Positions 48,903 through 57,716 of a DNA stretch of 64,000 nucleotides are shown here, in pieces. Each line of letters begins with the position of its first letter. The stretch's first letter is position 1. The notes beneath the pieces are model-generated. The model was not told where the DNA came from and ran no database searches. It was given only the letters and a program-made list of their open reading frames with translations. The position numbers and the translations under genes are program-made. Origin of the DNA: Mycobacterium decipiens (GTDB lineage Bacteria; Actinomycetota; Actinomycetes; Mycobacteriales; Mycobacteriaceae); the NCBI RefSeq assembly GCF_963853665.1, contig NZ_OY970459.1, positions 3,968,001 to 4,032,000 on the forward strand. Reading direction: 5' to 3'.

Positions 48903-49907
48903 GTGGCAAGCACTTGGAGTCTGCCCAAAGGTTTGGCCGCTGTCGTCATCACATCGGCTGCCGCGTTCGCGCTTTGTCCGAACGCGGCAGCCGACCCGGC
49001 GACGCCGCAGCCCAACCCCACCCAACAGCTACCGGGCTTGCCGGCGTTAGCCCAGTTCAGTCCGATAATCCAGCAGGCGGCAATGAACCCCGCGCAGGCG
49101 GCACAGCTGCTGATGGCCGCGGCGTCCGCGTTCTCGGGTAATCCGGCCGTGCCCACCGAGTCCAAGAACGTCGCTTCCTCGGTGAACCAGTTCGTGGCCG
49201 AGCCGACCAATCCCACTCCCGGATCTCCGGCGTTGGGCGTGCCGGCCCCGAATGGCGTCACCGCGCCCGAAGCCTCCCCGGTGCCGCATGTACCGGCGCT
49301 GGGTGTGGAGCCCGGCACGCAGGCTCATCTGCCGACCGGCATCGATCCGGCCCACGCCGCGGGCCCCGCGCCCGCAGCTACCCCGCCGGTCGCCGTGCCG
49401 GCACCTGGGGTAGCCCAACCGGTTGCCGCACCAGCTCCGGCACCGGCGCCACCTGCGCCGGCCGCCGCACCGGCTCCAGCCCCGGGATTCGGCGCCGACG
49501 CTCCGCCCACCCAGGACTTCATGTACCCCTCGATCGGCACCAATTGCCTGACGGACGGCAGCAACTCCATCGCGACCGCACTGTCGGTAGCGGGGCCGGC
49601 CAAGATCCCGCTGCCCGGTCCCGGACCCGGCCAGACCGCCTACGTGTTTACCGCTGTGGGCACCCCGGGACCCGCCGACGTGCAGAGGTTGCCATTGAAC
49701 GTCACTTGGGTGAACCTGACCACCGGCAAGTCCGGCAGCGCCACCCTCAAACCGCACCCCGACATCAACCCGGAGGGGCCGACCACGTTGACCGTCATCG
49801 CCGACACCGGTTCGGGCAGCATCATTTCCACGATCTTCGGTCAGGTCACCACCAAGGATCGGCAGTGCCAGTTCATGCCCACGATTGGCTCAACGGTGGT
49901 GCCGTAG
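48903..49907 (+). CDS. Ala/Pro-rich secreted protein (Rv1157c-like)
   Basis: A 334-residue exported protein from the GTG at 48903 with GGGAG upstream. The signal peptide ends near ALCPNAAA before DPATPQPNPT. A proline/alanine-rich linker occupies about residues 120-195, including many PAP units. The C-terminal 130 residues form a folded domain with two cysteines (GTNCLTDGSN and DRQCQFMPT), probably a disulphide-linked beta domain. It probably shares a transcript with the preceding Ala/Pro-rich gene. Function unknown; surface or secreted location is inferred. Confidence 0.85.
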   Translation: MASTWSLPKGLAAVVITSAAAFALCPNAAADPATPQPNPTQQLPGLPALAQFSPIIQQAAMNPAQAAQLLMAAASAFSGNPAVPTESKNVASSVNQFVAEPTNPTPGSPALGVPAPNGVTAPEASPVPHVPALGVEPGTQAHLPTGIDPAHAAGPAPAATPPVAVPAPGVAQPVAAPAPAPAPPAPAAAPAPAPGFGADAPPTQDFMYPSIGTNCLTDGSNSIATALSVAGPAKIPLPGPGPGQTAYVFTAVGTPGPADVQRLPLNVTWVNLTTGKSGSATLKPHPDINPEGPTTLTVIADTGSGSIISTIFGQVTTKDRQCQFMPTIGSTVVP

Positions 49908-49926
49908 CACCAGCGGCGACGGCCAA

Positions 49927-50073
49927 TCAGTACGCCATGAACAATATGGAGTCGCGGTCGTACTCCAGGCCCGGATGAACGCTGGCAAGGTGGGCCTGGG
50001 TCAGCTCGACCAACTCGTCCTCGTCCTTGCCGGTGATGGCTTCGCCGCACGGACACGTGATGTGTGTCTTCAC
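49927..50073 (-). CDS. Small DUF1059-like protein
   Basis: A 48-residue protein from the GTG at 50073, which overlaps the upstream TGA as GTGA and has AGGAAAGG before it. The sequence HITCPCGEAITGKDEDELVE then LTQAHLASVHP has a CxC pair and two histidines, a possible zinc site, as in DUF1059 proteins. It is coupled to the HhH-GPD gene. Longer upstream starts lie inside that gene and are not likely. Confidence 0.75.
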   Translation of the reverse strand: MKTHITCPCGEAITGKDEDELVELTQAHLASVHPGLEYDRDSILFMAY

Positions 50074-50657
50074 GTTGCCGCCTTTCCTGTCGCCTTGGCT
50101 GCTGCTTTCATCTGCTTCTTGTGCGACCGCACCTGCCCAAGCGACCGGGCGTCGACGATATCGGCGACGGATATGTACGTCCCCGGCTGGCCGAACTCCC
50201 CGGCCGCCGCCTGCCAACCCTTCGGCGTCACGCCGTACTGCTTGCCAAGCAACGCCAGAAAGATCCGGGCCTTTTGCTCACCGAAGCCGGGCAGCCCCTT
50301 GAGTCGTCGCAGCAACTCGGTCCCGTCGGGTTCACCGGCGGTCCACAATGCGGCCGCATCCCCGTCGTAGCTGTCCACGATGATCTGCGCAAGCGCCTGG
50401 ATGCGCTTGGCCATCGACCCCGGAAAGCGGTGTATGGCAGGCTTTTCCGAGCACAGCGCGGCGAACTTATCCGGGTCGTAGTCGGCTATCTCACCGGCGT
50501 CGAAGCCACCCATCCGATCGGCGATCTTCTTTGGTCCGGCGAAAGCGGTCTCCATTGGCACCTGCTGATCGAGCAACATGCCCACCAGCAACGCGAATGG
50601 GTTGGCGTCCAGCAGCGCATCGGCGGCCGGATCTTGGACAAGCTGCAGGTTCGGCAC
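50070..50657 (-). CDS. HhH-GPD family protein (Rv1156-like)
   Basis: A 195-residue protein with the helix-hairpin-helix fold of base-excision DNA glycosylases. The DNA-binding hairpin is LKGLPGFGEQKARIFLALL (about residues 122-140). The canonical catalytic Lys/Asp of EndoIII/OGG proteins is not obvious, so it may be a non-canonical or inactive member. The C-terminal 25 residues are Lys/Ala-rich, a probable DNA-contact tail. Start and length agree with Rv1156. Confidence 0.85.
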   Translation of the reverse strand: MPNLQLVQDPAADALLDANPFALLVGMLLDQQVPMETAFAGPKKIADRMGGFDAGEIADYDPDKFAALCSEKPAIHRFPGSMAKRIQALAQIIVDSYDGDAAALWTAGEPDGTELLRRLKGLPGFGEQKARIFLALLGKQYGVTPKGWQAAAGEFGQPGTYISVADIVDARSLGQVRSHKKQMKAAAKATGKAAT

Positions 50658-50779
50658 TCACCCAGTGTAGAGCGGTGACCGCAACGCAACCGCTATGGCC
50701 GATGCTGTTGACCGGTGCGCCCGGGACGGCTGGGTAGGCATCCGGCTCGGATGCGTCTCCAGCGGCAACCCGAACGGGC

Positions 50780-50968
50780 TTAACCGCTCTTGCGGCGGAA
50801 CTCCCGACGGTTCGCTACCGGACCGTGTGCCCGCGACTGTTTGCCGCCGCTGTCCTTGTGATCGGATCCGCTCGACGACTGCGCCATCTTGCGGTCGAGG
50901 GCTTCCCGGAACTTGCGTTTGGTCTCGTCCTCCGAGCTGGACTCTTGCGGGGACGTCGATTCACCCAT
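50780..50968 (-). CDS. DUF5302-like small protein
   Basis: A 62-residue, highly charged, probably disordered protein: Ser/Glu-rich N-terminus (MGESTSPQESSSEDETKRKF), a short central helix (REALDRKMAQ) and an Arg/Lys-rich C-terminus ending REFRRKSG. This pattern is that of DUF5302, a short actinobacterial family of unknown role. A 61-bp tandem repeat begins 10 bp upstream of its start, in its promoter region. Confidence 0.75.
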   Translation of the reverse strand: MGESTSPQESSSEDETKRKFREALDRKMAQSSSGSDHKDSGGKQSRAHGPVANRREFRRKSG

Positions 50969-50978
50969 ACCGGTAGCC

Positions 50979-51161
50979 TAGCCCCGGCGACGATGCGGGC
51001 CGCAGGACGCGGCCCGCCGAGGAGCGGGGCAATCCAACCTAGCCCCGGCGACGATGCGGGCCGCAGGACGCGGCCCGCCGAGGAGCGGGGCAATCCAACC
51101 TAGCCCCGGCGACGATGCGGGCCGCAGGACGCGGCCCGCCGAGGAGCGGGGCAATCCAACC
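50979..51161. repeat. 61-bp tandem repeat, three copies, each with a hairpin
   Basis: Three consecutive 61-bp units start at 50979, 51040 and 51101 and read as identical; a 9-bp remnant follows. Each unit holds an inverted repeat with 9-bp arms, GCGGGCCGC and GCGGCCCGC, around the loop AGGAC. It sits between the divergent/convergent ends of the DUF5302 and Rv1155-like genes and is a natural VNTR-type locus. Related single elements occur at 62616-62702. Confidence 0.9.
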
Positions 51162-51172
51162 CAGCCCCGGGG

Positions 51173-51625
<453 letters not shown>

Positions 51626-51672
51626 CTACGTCCCCATTGCGTCATTCTTCGGCGCCCTGCTGGAATCGGAGC

Positions 51673-52194
51673 ATGACCAAGTACGCGGTGTTTCTGCGCG
51701 GCGTCAACGTCGGCGGTGTCAGCCTCAAGATGGCCGAAGTGGCGACGGCGTTGACCGACGCCGGGTTCGCCAATGTGCGCACCATATTGGCCAGCGGCAA
51801 CGTGTTGCTGGAGTCGGCGTCCGGTACCGCGGCGGTGCGCAAGAAGGCAGAAACCACGTTGCGCGACAGATTCGGCTATGACGCGTGGGTGCTGGCCTAC
51901 AACGTTGATACGGTGCGCACCCTCGTCGAGGTATACCCGTTCGAACGCGAGGTCGATGGATACCAGTCCTACGTCACCTTCGTTGCCGAGGCCGCGGTGC
52001 TCGACGAACTGGCCGGACTGGCCGACGAGGCCGGCCCCGACGAGAAGATCAGCCGCGGTGACGGCGTCATCTATTGGCAGGTCCCCAAGGGCAGCACCCT
52101 GGACAGCACTATCGGGCAGACGATGGGCAAGAAGCGCTACAAGTCGTCGACCACAACCCGTAACCTGCGCACACTGGTTAAGGTGCTGCGGTGA
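51673..52194 (+). CDS. DUF1697 family protein (Rv1154c-like)
   Basis: A 173-residue protein that begins MTKYAVFLRGVNVGGVSLKM, the diagnostic opening of DUF1697. The C-terminal TMGKKRYKSSTTTRNLRTL is also characteristic. The ATG at 51673 is chosen as it begins the conserved domain. Its stop overlaps the methyltransferase GTG (GTGA), so the two genes are coupled. No biochemical role is established. Confidence 0.85.
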   Translation: MTKYAVFLRGVNVGGVSLKMAEVATALTDAGFANVRTILASGNVLLESASGTAAVRKKAETTLRDRFGYDAWVLAYNVDTVRTLVEVYPFEREVDGYQSYVTFVAEAAVLDELAGLADEAGPDEKISRGDGVIYWQVPKGSTLDSTIGQTMGKKRYKSSTTTRNLRTLVKVLR

Positions 52195-53039
52195 ACGCCC
52201 ACCAGCCCGCAAAACAGCGAGTCGCCCTCACCGGAGTCTCCGAGACTGCCCTGTTGCCCCTGAACGCGCGCGCCCGGGAGGCCCGCCGCCGCGACTCGAT
52301 CATCGACGATCCGCTGGCGGTAACCCTGGTCGATTCGATCGACTTCGACTTCGCGAAGTTCGGCCCCAGCGGCCAGGACTTCGCACTGCGGGCGCGGGCC
52401 TTCGACATCGCGGCGCTGCGCTATCTCGATCGGTACCCGTCGGCCACCGTGGTGGCGCTGGCGGAAGGCCTGCAAACCAGCTTCTGGCGTCTGGACGCCG
52501 CCCACCGCGACAGCCAATTCCGTTGGCTGACCGTTGATCTGCCGCCAATCGTCGATATTCGGGCGCGACTGCTGCCGAGCTCGCCGCGCGTCTCGGTCTG
52601 CGCCCAGTCGGCGTTGGACTACAGCTGGATGGAATCCGTCGACGCTGGCGACCCAGTATTCATTACGGCCGAAGGATTGCTGATGTATCTGCAGCCCGAG
52701 CAGGCGTTGGGGCTGATCACCGAGTGCGCCAGAAAATTTCCGGGCGGACAGATGATCTTCGATCTCCCGCCGCGCTGGTTCGCCAGGTGGAGCCGTCTCG
52801 GGATGCGAACCTCGCTGCGCTACAAAATGCCGCCGATGCCGTTCACCCTGTCCGTTGCGCAGGCCGCGGAGCTGGTGAACGAGGTGCCGGGTGTTATCGC
52901 GGTGCACGATCTGCAGCTGCCAAAAGGCCGCGGCCGGTTGTTCAACGCCGCGCGCTCGACCGTCTATCGACTGCGTGTCTTCGACCCGCTGCGTCCGTGC
53001 CTGACCTTGGTGGAGTTCAGTCGTCCGGCACGTTCGTGA
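52191..53039 (+). CDS. omt: O-methyltransferase of the leucine carboxyl methyltransferase group (Omt)
   Basis: A 282-residue SAM-dependent methyltransferase of the LCM/PPM-like family common in mycobacteria. Motifs are [18 protein letters not shown] near the N-terminus, [17 protein letters not shown] (SAM site region, about residue 88), the DLPP segment and [11 protein letters not shown] (about 160). The substrate is unknown; a carboxyl or hydroxyl group on a lipid is possible. Start codon GTG overlaps the preceding stop. Its 3' end overlaps the convergent GntR gene by 23 bp. Confidence 0.85.
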   Translation: MNAHQPAKQRVALTGVSETALLPLNARAREARRRDSIIDDPLAVTLVDSIDFDFAKFGPSGQDFALRARAFDIAALRYLDRYPSATVVALAEGLQTSFWRLDAAHRDSQFRWLTVDLPPIVDIRARLLPSSPRVSVCAQSALDYSWMESVDAGDPVFITAEGLLMYLQPEQALGLITECARKFPGGQMIFDLPPRWFARWSRLGMRTSLRYKMPPMPFTLSVAQAAELVNEVPGVIAVHDLQLPKGRGRLFNAARSTVYRLRVFDPLRPCLTLVEFSRPARS

Positions 53040-53382
53040 GGTAGCGCATCGCGTCGGACTTGGTGAGCCCCAGCGCTTTGGCCACTTCGACATATTCTTT
53101 CGCCGCTGCCGCCATCGCGGCATCGGTCGGATCGAAGCGGGAGATGAAAGTGCCGAAGCGTCCCCGGGTTTCGACGATCGCGGCCGATTCCAGCTCCCGG
53201 TAGGCGCGGGCGACGGTGTTGGCCGCCACGCCCAGCTGCCCGGCCAGGTCCCGCACCGTCGGAAGCCGGCTGCCGGGCGGCAACGCCCCGGCTCGGACTC
53301 CGTCGATCACCTGGGTTCTGAGCTGGTCGAACAGCGGCTTACCCGCCTTGACGTCGACCCGTAACCAATCCCGCAGCTCCAC
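53017..53382 (-). CDS. GntR/YtrA-type transcriptional regulator (Rv1152-like)
   Basis: A 121-residue GntR protein of the short YtrA subfamily. The winged helix includes [20 protein letters not shown] and [20 protein letters not shown] (about residues 17-57). The C-terminal 35 residues form the small dimerising domain, and there is no large effector domain. The GTG at 53382 gives the exact H37Rv length. Operator-like repeats lie directly upstream, overlapping its likely -10. It is divergent from the sirtuin gene. Confidence 0.9.
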   Translation of the reverse strand: MELRDWLRVDVKAGKPLFDQLRTQVIDGVRAGALPPGSRLPTVRDLAGQLGVAANTVARAYRELESAAIVETRGRFGTFISRFDPTDAAMAAAAKEYVEVAKALGLTKSDAMRYLTNVPDD

Positions 53383-53385
53383 AGT

Positions 53386-53408
53386 CCCAGTATCACCCAG
53401 TATCTGGG
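53386..53408. promoter_or_regulatory. GntR operator-like repeats upstream of the regulator
   Basis: CCCAGTATC occurs twice, at 53386-53394 and 53396-53404, and the second copy is part of the palindrome CCCAG-TAT-CTGGG (53396-53408). On the minus strand GATACT (53394-53389) lies six bases before the GTG start, so it would be both -10 and operator. This fits autorepression. Confidence 0.5.
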
Positions 53409-53418
53409 CGAGCACGGC

Positions 53419-53424
53419 TATGTT
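53419..53424 (+). promoter_or_regulatory. -10 hexamer for leaderless sirtuin gene
   Basis: TATGTT lies six bases before the ATG at 53431, with no ribosome-binding site between them, consistent with leaderless mRNA. Confidence 0.55.
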
Positions 53425-53430
53425 TGTGGG

Positions 53431-54144
53431 ATGCGAGTGACGGTGCTCACCGGGGCGGGAATCTCCGCGGAGAGCGGCGTACCGACTTTCCGCGATGACA
53501 AGAACGGATTGTGGGCCCGATTCGACCCCTACGAGCTGTCCAGCACCCAGGGCTGGCTGCGCAACCCCGAGCGGGTCTGGGGATGGTACCTGTGGCGCCA
53601 TTACCTGGTGGGAAAGGTGGAACCCAACGACGGGCACCGCGCGATCGCCGCCTGGCAAGACCATGCCGAGGTCAGCGTCATCACCCAAAATGTCGACGAC
53701 CTCCACGAGCGCGCCGGCAGCACCCCGGTGCATCACCTACACGGCAGTCTTTTCGAATTCCGTTGTGCGCGTTGCAGTGTGCCCTACACCGACGCCCTGC
53801 CCGAGATGCCCGAGCCCGCGATAGAAGTGGAGCCGCCGGTCTGCGGCTGCGGTGGCCTGATCCGGCCCGACATCGTGTGGTTCGGGGAGCCGCTGCCCGA
53901 AGGACCGTGGCAGCACTCGGTCGAGGCGACGGAGCGCGCCGACGTGATGGTCGTGGTGGGGACCTCCGCGATCGTCTACCCAGCGGCCGGGCTACCCGAC
54001 CTGGCACTGGCGCGCGGCACGGCCGTGATCGAGGTCAATCCCGAGCCCACTCCGTTGTCCGGGAGCGCCACGATCAGCATTCGCGAGTCGGCGAGCCAAG
54101 CGCTGCCCGGGCTGCTGGAGCGGCTGCCCGCCCTGCTGAGCTAG
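53431..54144 (+). CDS. cobB: NAD+-dependent protein deacylase (sirtuin, class III)
   Basis: A 237-residue sirtuin that removes acetyl and, by its active site, succinyl groups from lysines. The NAD motif is [16 protein letters not shown] (residues 7-22). The catalytic His region is [21 protein letters not shown], and the zinc cysteines are CARC and CGCG. Tyr53 and Arg56 in WYLWRH reproduce the Y-x-x-R pair that recognises acidic acyl groups in class III sirtuins, so desuccinylation or demalonylation is expected. It is divergent from the GntR gene. Confidence 0.92.
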   Translation: MRVTVLTGAGISAESGVPTFRDDKNGLWARFDPYELSSTQGWLRNPERVWGWYLWRHYLVGKVEPNDGHRAIAAWQDHAEVSVITQNVDDLHERAGSTPVHHLHGSLFEFRCARCSVPYTDALPEMPEPAIEVEPPVCGCGGLIRPDIVWFGEPLPEGPWQHSVEATERADVMVVVGTSAIVYPAAGLPDLALARGTAVIEVNPEPTPLSGSATISIRESASQALPGLLERLPALLS

Positions 54145-54180
54145 TCCGCGACCCCTCGAGCCTGCGGTCGCGGCGCCGGA

Positions 54181-54867
54181 TCAGCGGTGTGCCATTACCC
54201 AGTCCACCAGCTGCGCAGATGTGGCGTCGGCGCCAACCAGACCAGCCACCATGTGGCCGCACAGCACCGCGCCCAGGACCCGGTCGGCGAAGACATCGAC
54301 GTCGCCGAACGGCAGGTGCGGTTTGGCGATCAACAGGGCAGCCACCCCGTGCGCGGCGGTCCACAATTCCAACGCGATGGTGGTCGGATCGTCGGTCCGG
54401 TACACGCCTTCGTCCATGAGCGTCTGCACGGACGCGCGCATGTGCTTGAACGCCGAGCTGTCCAGGGCGATATCGACATTGCTGCCGGACCGCCACTCAC
54501 CCATGGTGGCAAGCCGGTACAACTCCGGGGTCTGCAACGCGAATTGCACATATGCGAGACCTTGGGCTCGCAGCACCTCCACCGTGGTCGGTTGCCCAAT
54601 GGCCACCCGCTCCATTGCCTGGTCGAGTCTTGCCAGGTAGCGCGCGCACACCGCGTCCAGCAGCGCGTCTTTGTCCTCGAAGTGCAGGTAGATCGACGGC
54701 GGCGTCACCCCCACGCGTTGGGCCACCGATCGAATTGATACCGCCCGGGCGTGCCCAGTGTCCAGCAGCAGCTCGGTGGTCGCGTCCAGGATTTCGTGAC
54801 GTAGCCGATCACCCGAGCCGCGCCGCGCGCGAGGGCGCCGAACACCGCCCATCGGCACGTCAGCCAC
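54181..54867 (-). CDS. TetR family regulator linked to mmpL13
   Basis: A 228-residue TetR protein. The helix-turn-helix is VSIRSVAQRVGVTPPSIYLH followed by FEDKDALLDAV (about residues 43-73). The C-terminal half resembles the TetR_C group with LWTAAHGVAALLI. Its GTG at 54867 overlaps the mmpL13 stop by 8 bp; ATG at 54852 is an alternative start. It is therefore co-transcribed with mmpL13 and is the likely owner of the palindrome at 57259-57279, giving autoregulation of the whole operon. It is convergent with the sirtuin gene. Confidence 0.88.
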   Translation of the reverse strand: MADVPMGGVRRPRARRGSGDRLRHEILDATTELLLDTGHARAVSIRSVAQRVGVTPPSIYLHFEDKDALLDAVCARYLARLDQAMERVAIGQPTTVEVLRAQGLAYVQFALQTPELYRLATMGEWRSGSNVDIALDSSAFKHMRASVQTLMDEGVYRTDDPTTIALELWTAAHGVAALLIAKPHLPFGDVDVFADRVLGAVLCGHMVAGLVGADATSAQLVDWVMAHR

Positions 54868-57205
54868 TACGCGTCACCGAGGCGTGGACCGACCGCTGAT
54901 TGCGACGGGCCGCGTCGGCGTCGGCCCGGCCACGCCGGGCAACAGGCTGCTCCTCGAAGGCGCCAGCCTCGCTGATGCCGAACCGCTCGTGCAGCCACAC
55001 CAGCGGCCTCGGTGCCCACCAATTCCACCGGCCCATCACATGCATGAACGCCGGTACCAGGACCATGCGCACCAGCGTGGCGTCGGCGGCCACGGCCAGT
55101 GTCAGGCCGAGGCCGAACATCCGCATGAACGACACGTGCGCGGCGATGAGTGCGGCGAACGACATCGACATCACCAATGCGGCCGCGGTAATCACCCGGC
55201 CGGTGCGGGCCACGCCGAGCGCCACGCTCTCGTCGTTGGCGGCGTGCGCCTGCGCTGGGGTCGGTCGTGCGGGTCGCACGGCGCCAGATTTCAGCCAGTA
55301 CTCGCGGATCCTGGAAACCAGGAACACCTCGTAGTCCATGGACAACCCGAATGCGATGCAGAACAGCAGGACCGGCATATTCGCCACCAATGTCCCGCTC
55401 GGAGTCGTTCCGAGTGCACCGAGATGGCCGTCCTGGAAAATCCACACCAGTGCACCGAACGCCGCGGTCAGCGACAGCACATTGCAGACCAACGCCTTCG
55501 CGGGCAGCACCACGCTGCCGGTGAGCAGAAACAGCAGCACATAGGTGATGGCGGCCATCAGGCCCAGCACCATCGGAAGCCGGTCGGTCACCGCATCAAC
55601 GCTGTCCCGGTTGACCTGCGCGACGCCGGCCATCGCGACCGATCGGCCGGCTGGCTCGGCCACCTCGTGCAACCGCTTGAGCTGGGTGTCGGAGGCTTGC
55701 GAAAACAGCGGCGCCGTGCTGCTCACGGTCAGGAACGCGCTGCCGTCAGCCAACCCGGTTGCCCCCCTCGGCGGCCCCACCCGGATCCCGCCCATGAAGG
55801 TGCCCCCCGGGGCGGTTACCGACGACACGTCGGTCACCGCAGACAAATCGGCGGCGTATGCGTCGAGGTCGGCCGGGCGCAGACCACGAGCGTCGGGCAC
55901 GACGATGGGTATCTGCGTCGCAGGATCGTGCGCAAAGTCATTGCGCAGCACGTCACCGACTTGACGCGCAGACGCCGACTGCGGCAACACCCGGTCATCC
56001 GGGAAACCCCACTTCACCGAGAAGAACGGAAGCCCGAGCAGCACCAGCAGCGCGACGACGGCCGAACCGACGGGCAGCCAACGACGCATCACGAACTTGC
56101 TCGATCGGTACCAGAACAGCTGGTGGACCGGTTTGTGAACCGGTTCCGCGCGGCCCAGCACCCGACGCGCCAGCCGGCGGATATCAAACGCGTCCAGCCG
56201 GGGACCCAGCAGCACGATCGCGGCCGGGGTTATCACGATCGACGCGGTCGCGACGAAGGCCACGGTGGCCACCCCGGCGTAGGCGAACGACTTCAGGAAG
56301 TACATCGGGAACAGCGCGGTGGCCGACATCGACAACGCCACGGTGACCGCCGAGAACAGCACCGTACGCCCGGACGTGGCCATGGTCCGGATCAGTGCCT
56401 GGTCACGATCACCGCCCTCAGCGACCTCGTCACGAAAGCGGCTGATGATCAGCAGGGTGTAGTCGATGGCCAACGCCAGGCTCAACGCTGTGCTCAGGTT
56501 GAGCGCGAAGGTCGACACGTCGGTGGCAAACGCGACGAGTCGCAACACCGCCATCGAGCCGACGACGGCCAGTACGGCCTGGGCCATCGGTAGTCCGGCC
56601 GCCAACAGCCCCCCGAACACCCAGACCAGCACCAGGAAGCTCAGCGGAATCGCGATCATTTCCATCACCAGCAGGTCGTCCTTGTTCTGCTGGTTGATTT
56701 GGGCGTACTCCATCGCCGAACCACCGGCGCGCACGGTGACACCGTCGCGGTCGTGGACGACTTCGTCGGACAGGGTTTGGGCGGTGCTCTGCGCGTCGTC
56801 TTCGCCGCCTTTGACGTTGACCACGATCAGTCCCGATTTCCCGTCGGTGCTGACCAGGTCAGCGGCGGCGGACGACGGCACGGTCCACGGCGAGGTCACG
56901 TTGTATACCAGCGGCGACCGCTGCAGCTGGTCGACGATGTCGGTGCCGACCGTGCGGGCCTGTTCGCTGTCGGCGCCTGCGGGAGCTGTCACCAGGATCA
57001 GCATCTTCTGCCCGCTCTGGCCGAACTTGTCGGTCAACACGTTGATGGCCCGTGCCGATTCCGAGTGCGGATCCTGGAAACCCCCGGGCGACAGGCTGTC
57101 AGCCACCGGGATGCCGATGACCGCCGCGGCGATGAAGACCAAGACTGCAACCCCGATGATGCGGCGCGGCGCAGCGATGGCGAGTCGAGCGATCCTCTGC
57201 AGCAT
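54860..57205 (-). CDS. mmpL13: MmpL family transporter MmpL13, uninterrupted
   Basis: A 781-residue RND-type lipid transporter with two MMPL domains. The paired proton-relay Asp-Tyr motifs are in LALAIDYTLLIISRFRDE (about residue 245) and FGLSMDYEVFLVSRIREYW (about residue 645). About twelve membrane helices are expected. The ATG at 57205 has GGAGGGA upstream. In H37Rv I recall this gene as two pieces, mmpL13a and mmpL13b; here it is one frame. Its substrate is unknown. The overlapping TetR gene and the operator upstream suggest export of an effector lipid or a toxic hydrophobic compound. Confidence 0.92.
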   Translation of the reverse strand: MLQRIARLAIAAPRRIIGVAVLVFIAAAVIGIPVADSLSPGGFQDPHSESARAINVLTDKFGQSGQKMLILVTAPAGADSEQARTVGTDIVDQLQRSPLVYNVTSPWTVPSSAAADLVSTDGKSGLIVVNVKGGEDDAQSTAQTLSDEVVHDRDGVTVRAGGSAMEYAQINQQNKDDLLVMEMIAIPLSFLVLVWVFGGLLAAGLPMAQAVLAVVGSMAVLRLVAFATDVSTFALNLSTALSLALAIDYTLLIISRFRDEVAEGGDRDQALIRTMATSGRTVLFSAVTVALSMSATALFPMYFLKSFAYAGVATVAFVATASIVITPAAIVLLGPRLDAFDIRRLARRVLGRAEPVHKPVHQLFWYRSSKFVMRRWLPVGSAVVALLVLLGLPFFSVKWGFPDDRVLPQSASARQVGDVLRNDFAHDPATQIPIVVPDARGLRPADLDAYAADLSAVTDVSSVTAPGGTFMGGIRVGPPRGATGLADGSAFLTVSSTAPLFSQASDTQLKRLHEVAEPAGRSVAMAGVAQVNRDSVDAVTDRLPMVLGLMAAITYVLLFLLTGSVVLPAKALVCNVLSLTAAFGALVWIFQDGHLGALGTTPSGTLVANMPVLLFCIAFGLSMDYEVFLVSRIREYWLKSGAVRPARPTPAQAHAANDESVALGVARTGRVITAAALVMSMSFAALIAAHVSFMRMFGLGLTLAVAADATLVRMVLVPAFMHVMGRWNWWAPRPLVWLHERFGISEAGAFEEQPVARRGRADADAARRNQRSVHASVTRSG

Positions 57206-57258
57206 GTTGCGTCCCTCCGCAGCCGGCGCCGGTCGTCTGGACCCCACGATATCCGCGA

Positions 57259-57279
57259 TAACTTATCGACGATAAGTTA
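57259..57279. promoter_or_regulatory. TetR operator upstream of mmpL13
   Basis: A perfect 21-bp palindrome with 10-bp arms, TAACTTATCG and CGATAAGTTA, around a central A. It lies 54 bp upstream of the mmpL13 start, in promoter position. Its length and symmetry are ideal for a TetR dimer, and the TetR gene is in the same operon. Confidence 0.75.
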
Positions 57280-57299
57280 CAGGTGTCCAATAACACCTG
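57280..57299. promoter_or_regulatory. Second inverted repeat beside the mmpL13 operator
   Basis: CAGGTGT-N6-ACACCTG (arms 7 bp, spacer CCAATA) directly abuts the 57259-57279 palindrome. It could be a second factor's operator or a hairpin at the 5' end of an RNA. No protein can be assigned. Confidence 0.45.
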
Positions 57300-57477
57300 C
57301 CCTACATACGGATGCGGGCGCCCGAGTGGTTCACCCGTTCCCATACCCTGCCACCGATGCCGCCAATCACCCCGAGTGCGACACGGGCCCAATACGTCGG
57401 CGACAGCACCCTACCGGCCGGTAATAATTGCCACGATTTTCCGAATCGTGACTCAATGATTCCTTAATGGCGACTCC

Positions 57478-57483
57478 TAGGCT
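57478..57483 (+). promoter_or_regulatory. -10 hexamer for candidate leaderless small ORF
   Basis: TAGGCT lies seven bases before the ATG at 57491, in the same TANNNT-N7-ATG layout as echA10 (59896). The two spacers are almost identical (CAGTGTC and CGGTGTC). Confidence 0.45.
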
Positions 57484-57490
57484 CAGTGTC

Positions 57491-57622
57491 ATGTGGATCG
57501 ACGACTCGAGTGCTGACGTCATCAAGGCAGACTTCGATGCTCTCTACCACGGCGACATGCTGGTAGAAGGCGAGACCTCAGAGCAGCTCGAAGACTGGCA
57601 CCCGCTGCCTACGGCGAGCTGA
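57491..57622 (+). CDS. Candidate leaderless small ORF (43 aa)
   Basis: ATG at 57491 to TGA at 57620-57622, 43 codons. The product starts MWIDDSSADVIKADFDALYH and ends WHPLPTAS; it is acidic (about ten Asp/Glu) with aromatic residues and no membrane segment. No ribosome-binding site is present, but TAGGCT is correctly placed for a leaderless transcript. An intrinsic terminator follows at 57717. I recognise no family. It lies between mmpL13 and the SDR gene, both on the other strand. Confidence 0.45.
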   Translation: MWIDDSSADVIKADFDALYHGDMLVEGETSEQLEDWHPLPTAS

Positions 57623-57716
57623 GCCACACCATGGGCATGCTTGCGCGGCTACTCATGGCCGAACCCGCCGTCAGCCGATGGTTTCGTCGATAACCTCGTC
57701 CTTGTAACCGATATCA

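Noticed and set aside
50979..51161. The 61-bp repeat as a CRISPR array
   Set aside because: The units are directly adjacent with no unique spacers, so it is a tandem repeat.
54884..56593. A 569-codon plus-strand open frame opposite mmpL13
   Set aside because: Antisense to a well-conserved transporter, His/Arg/Gln-rich, no ribosome-binding site of note.
57650..57716. A tRNA-like segment around GGTTTCGTCGATAACC
   Set aside because: No cloverleaf with acceptor stem or T-loop consensus could be drawn; only the terminator stem is convincing.
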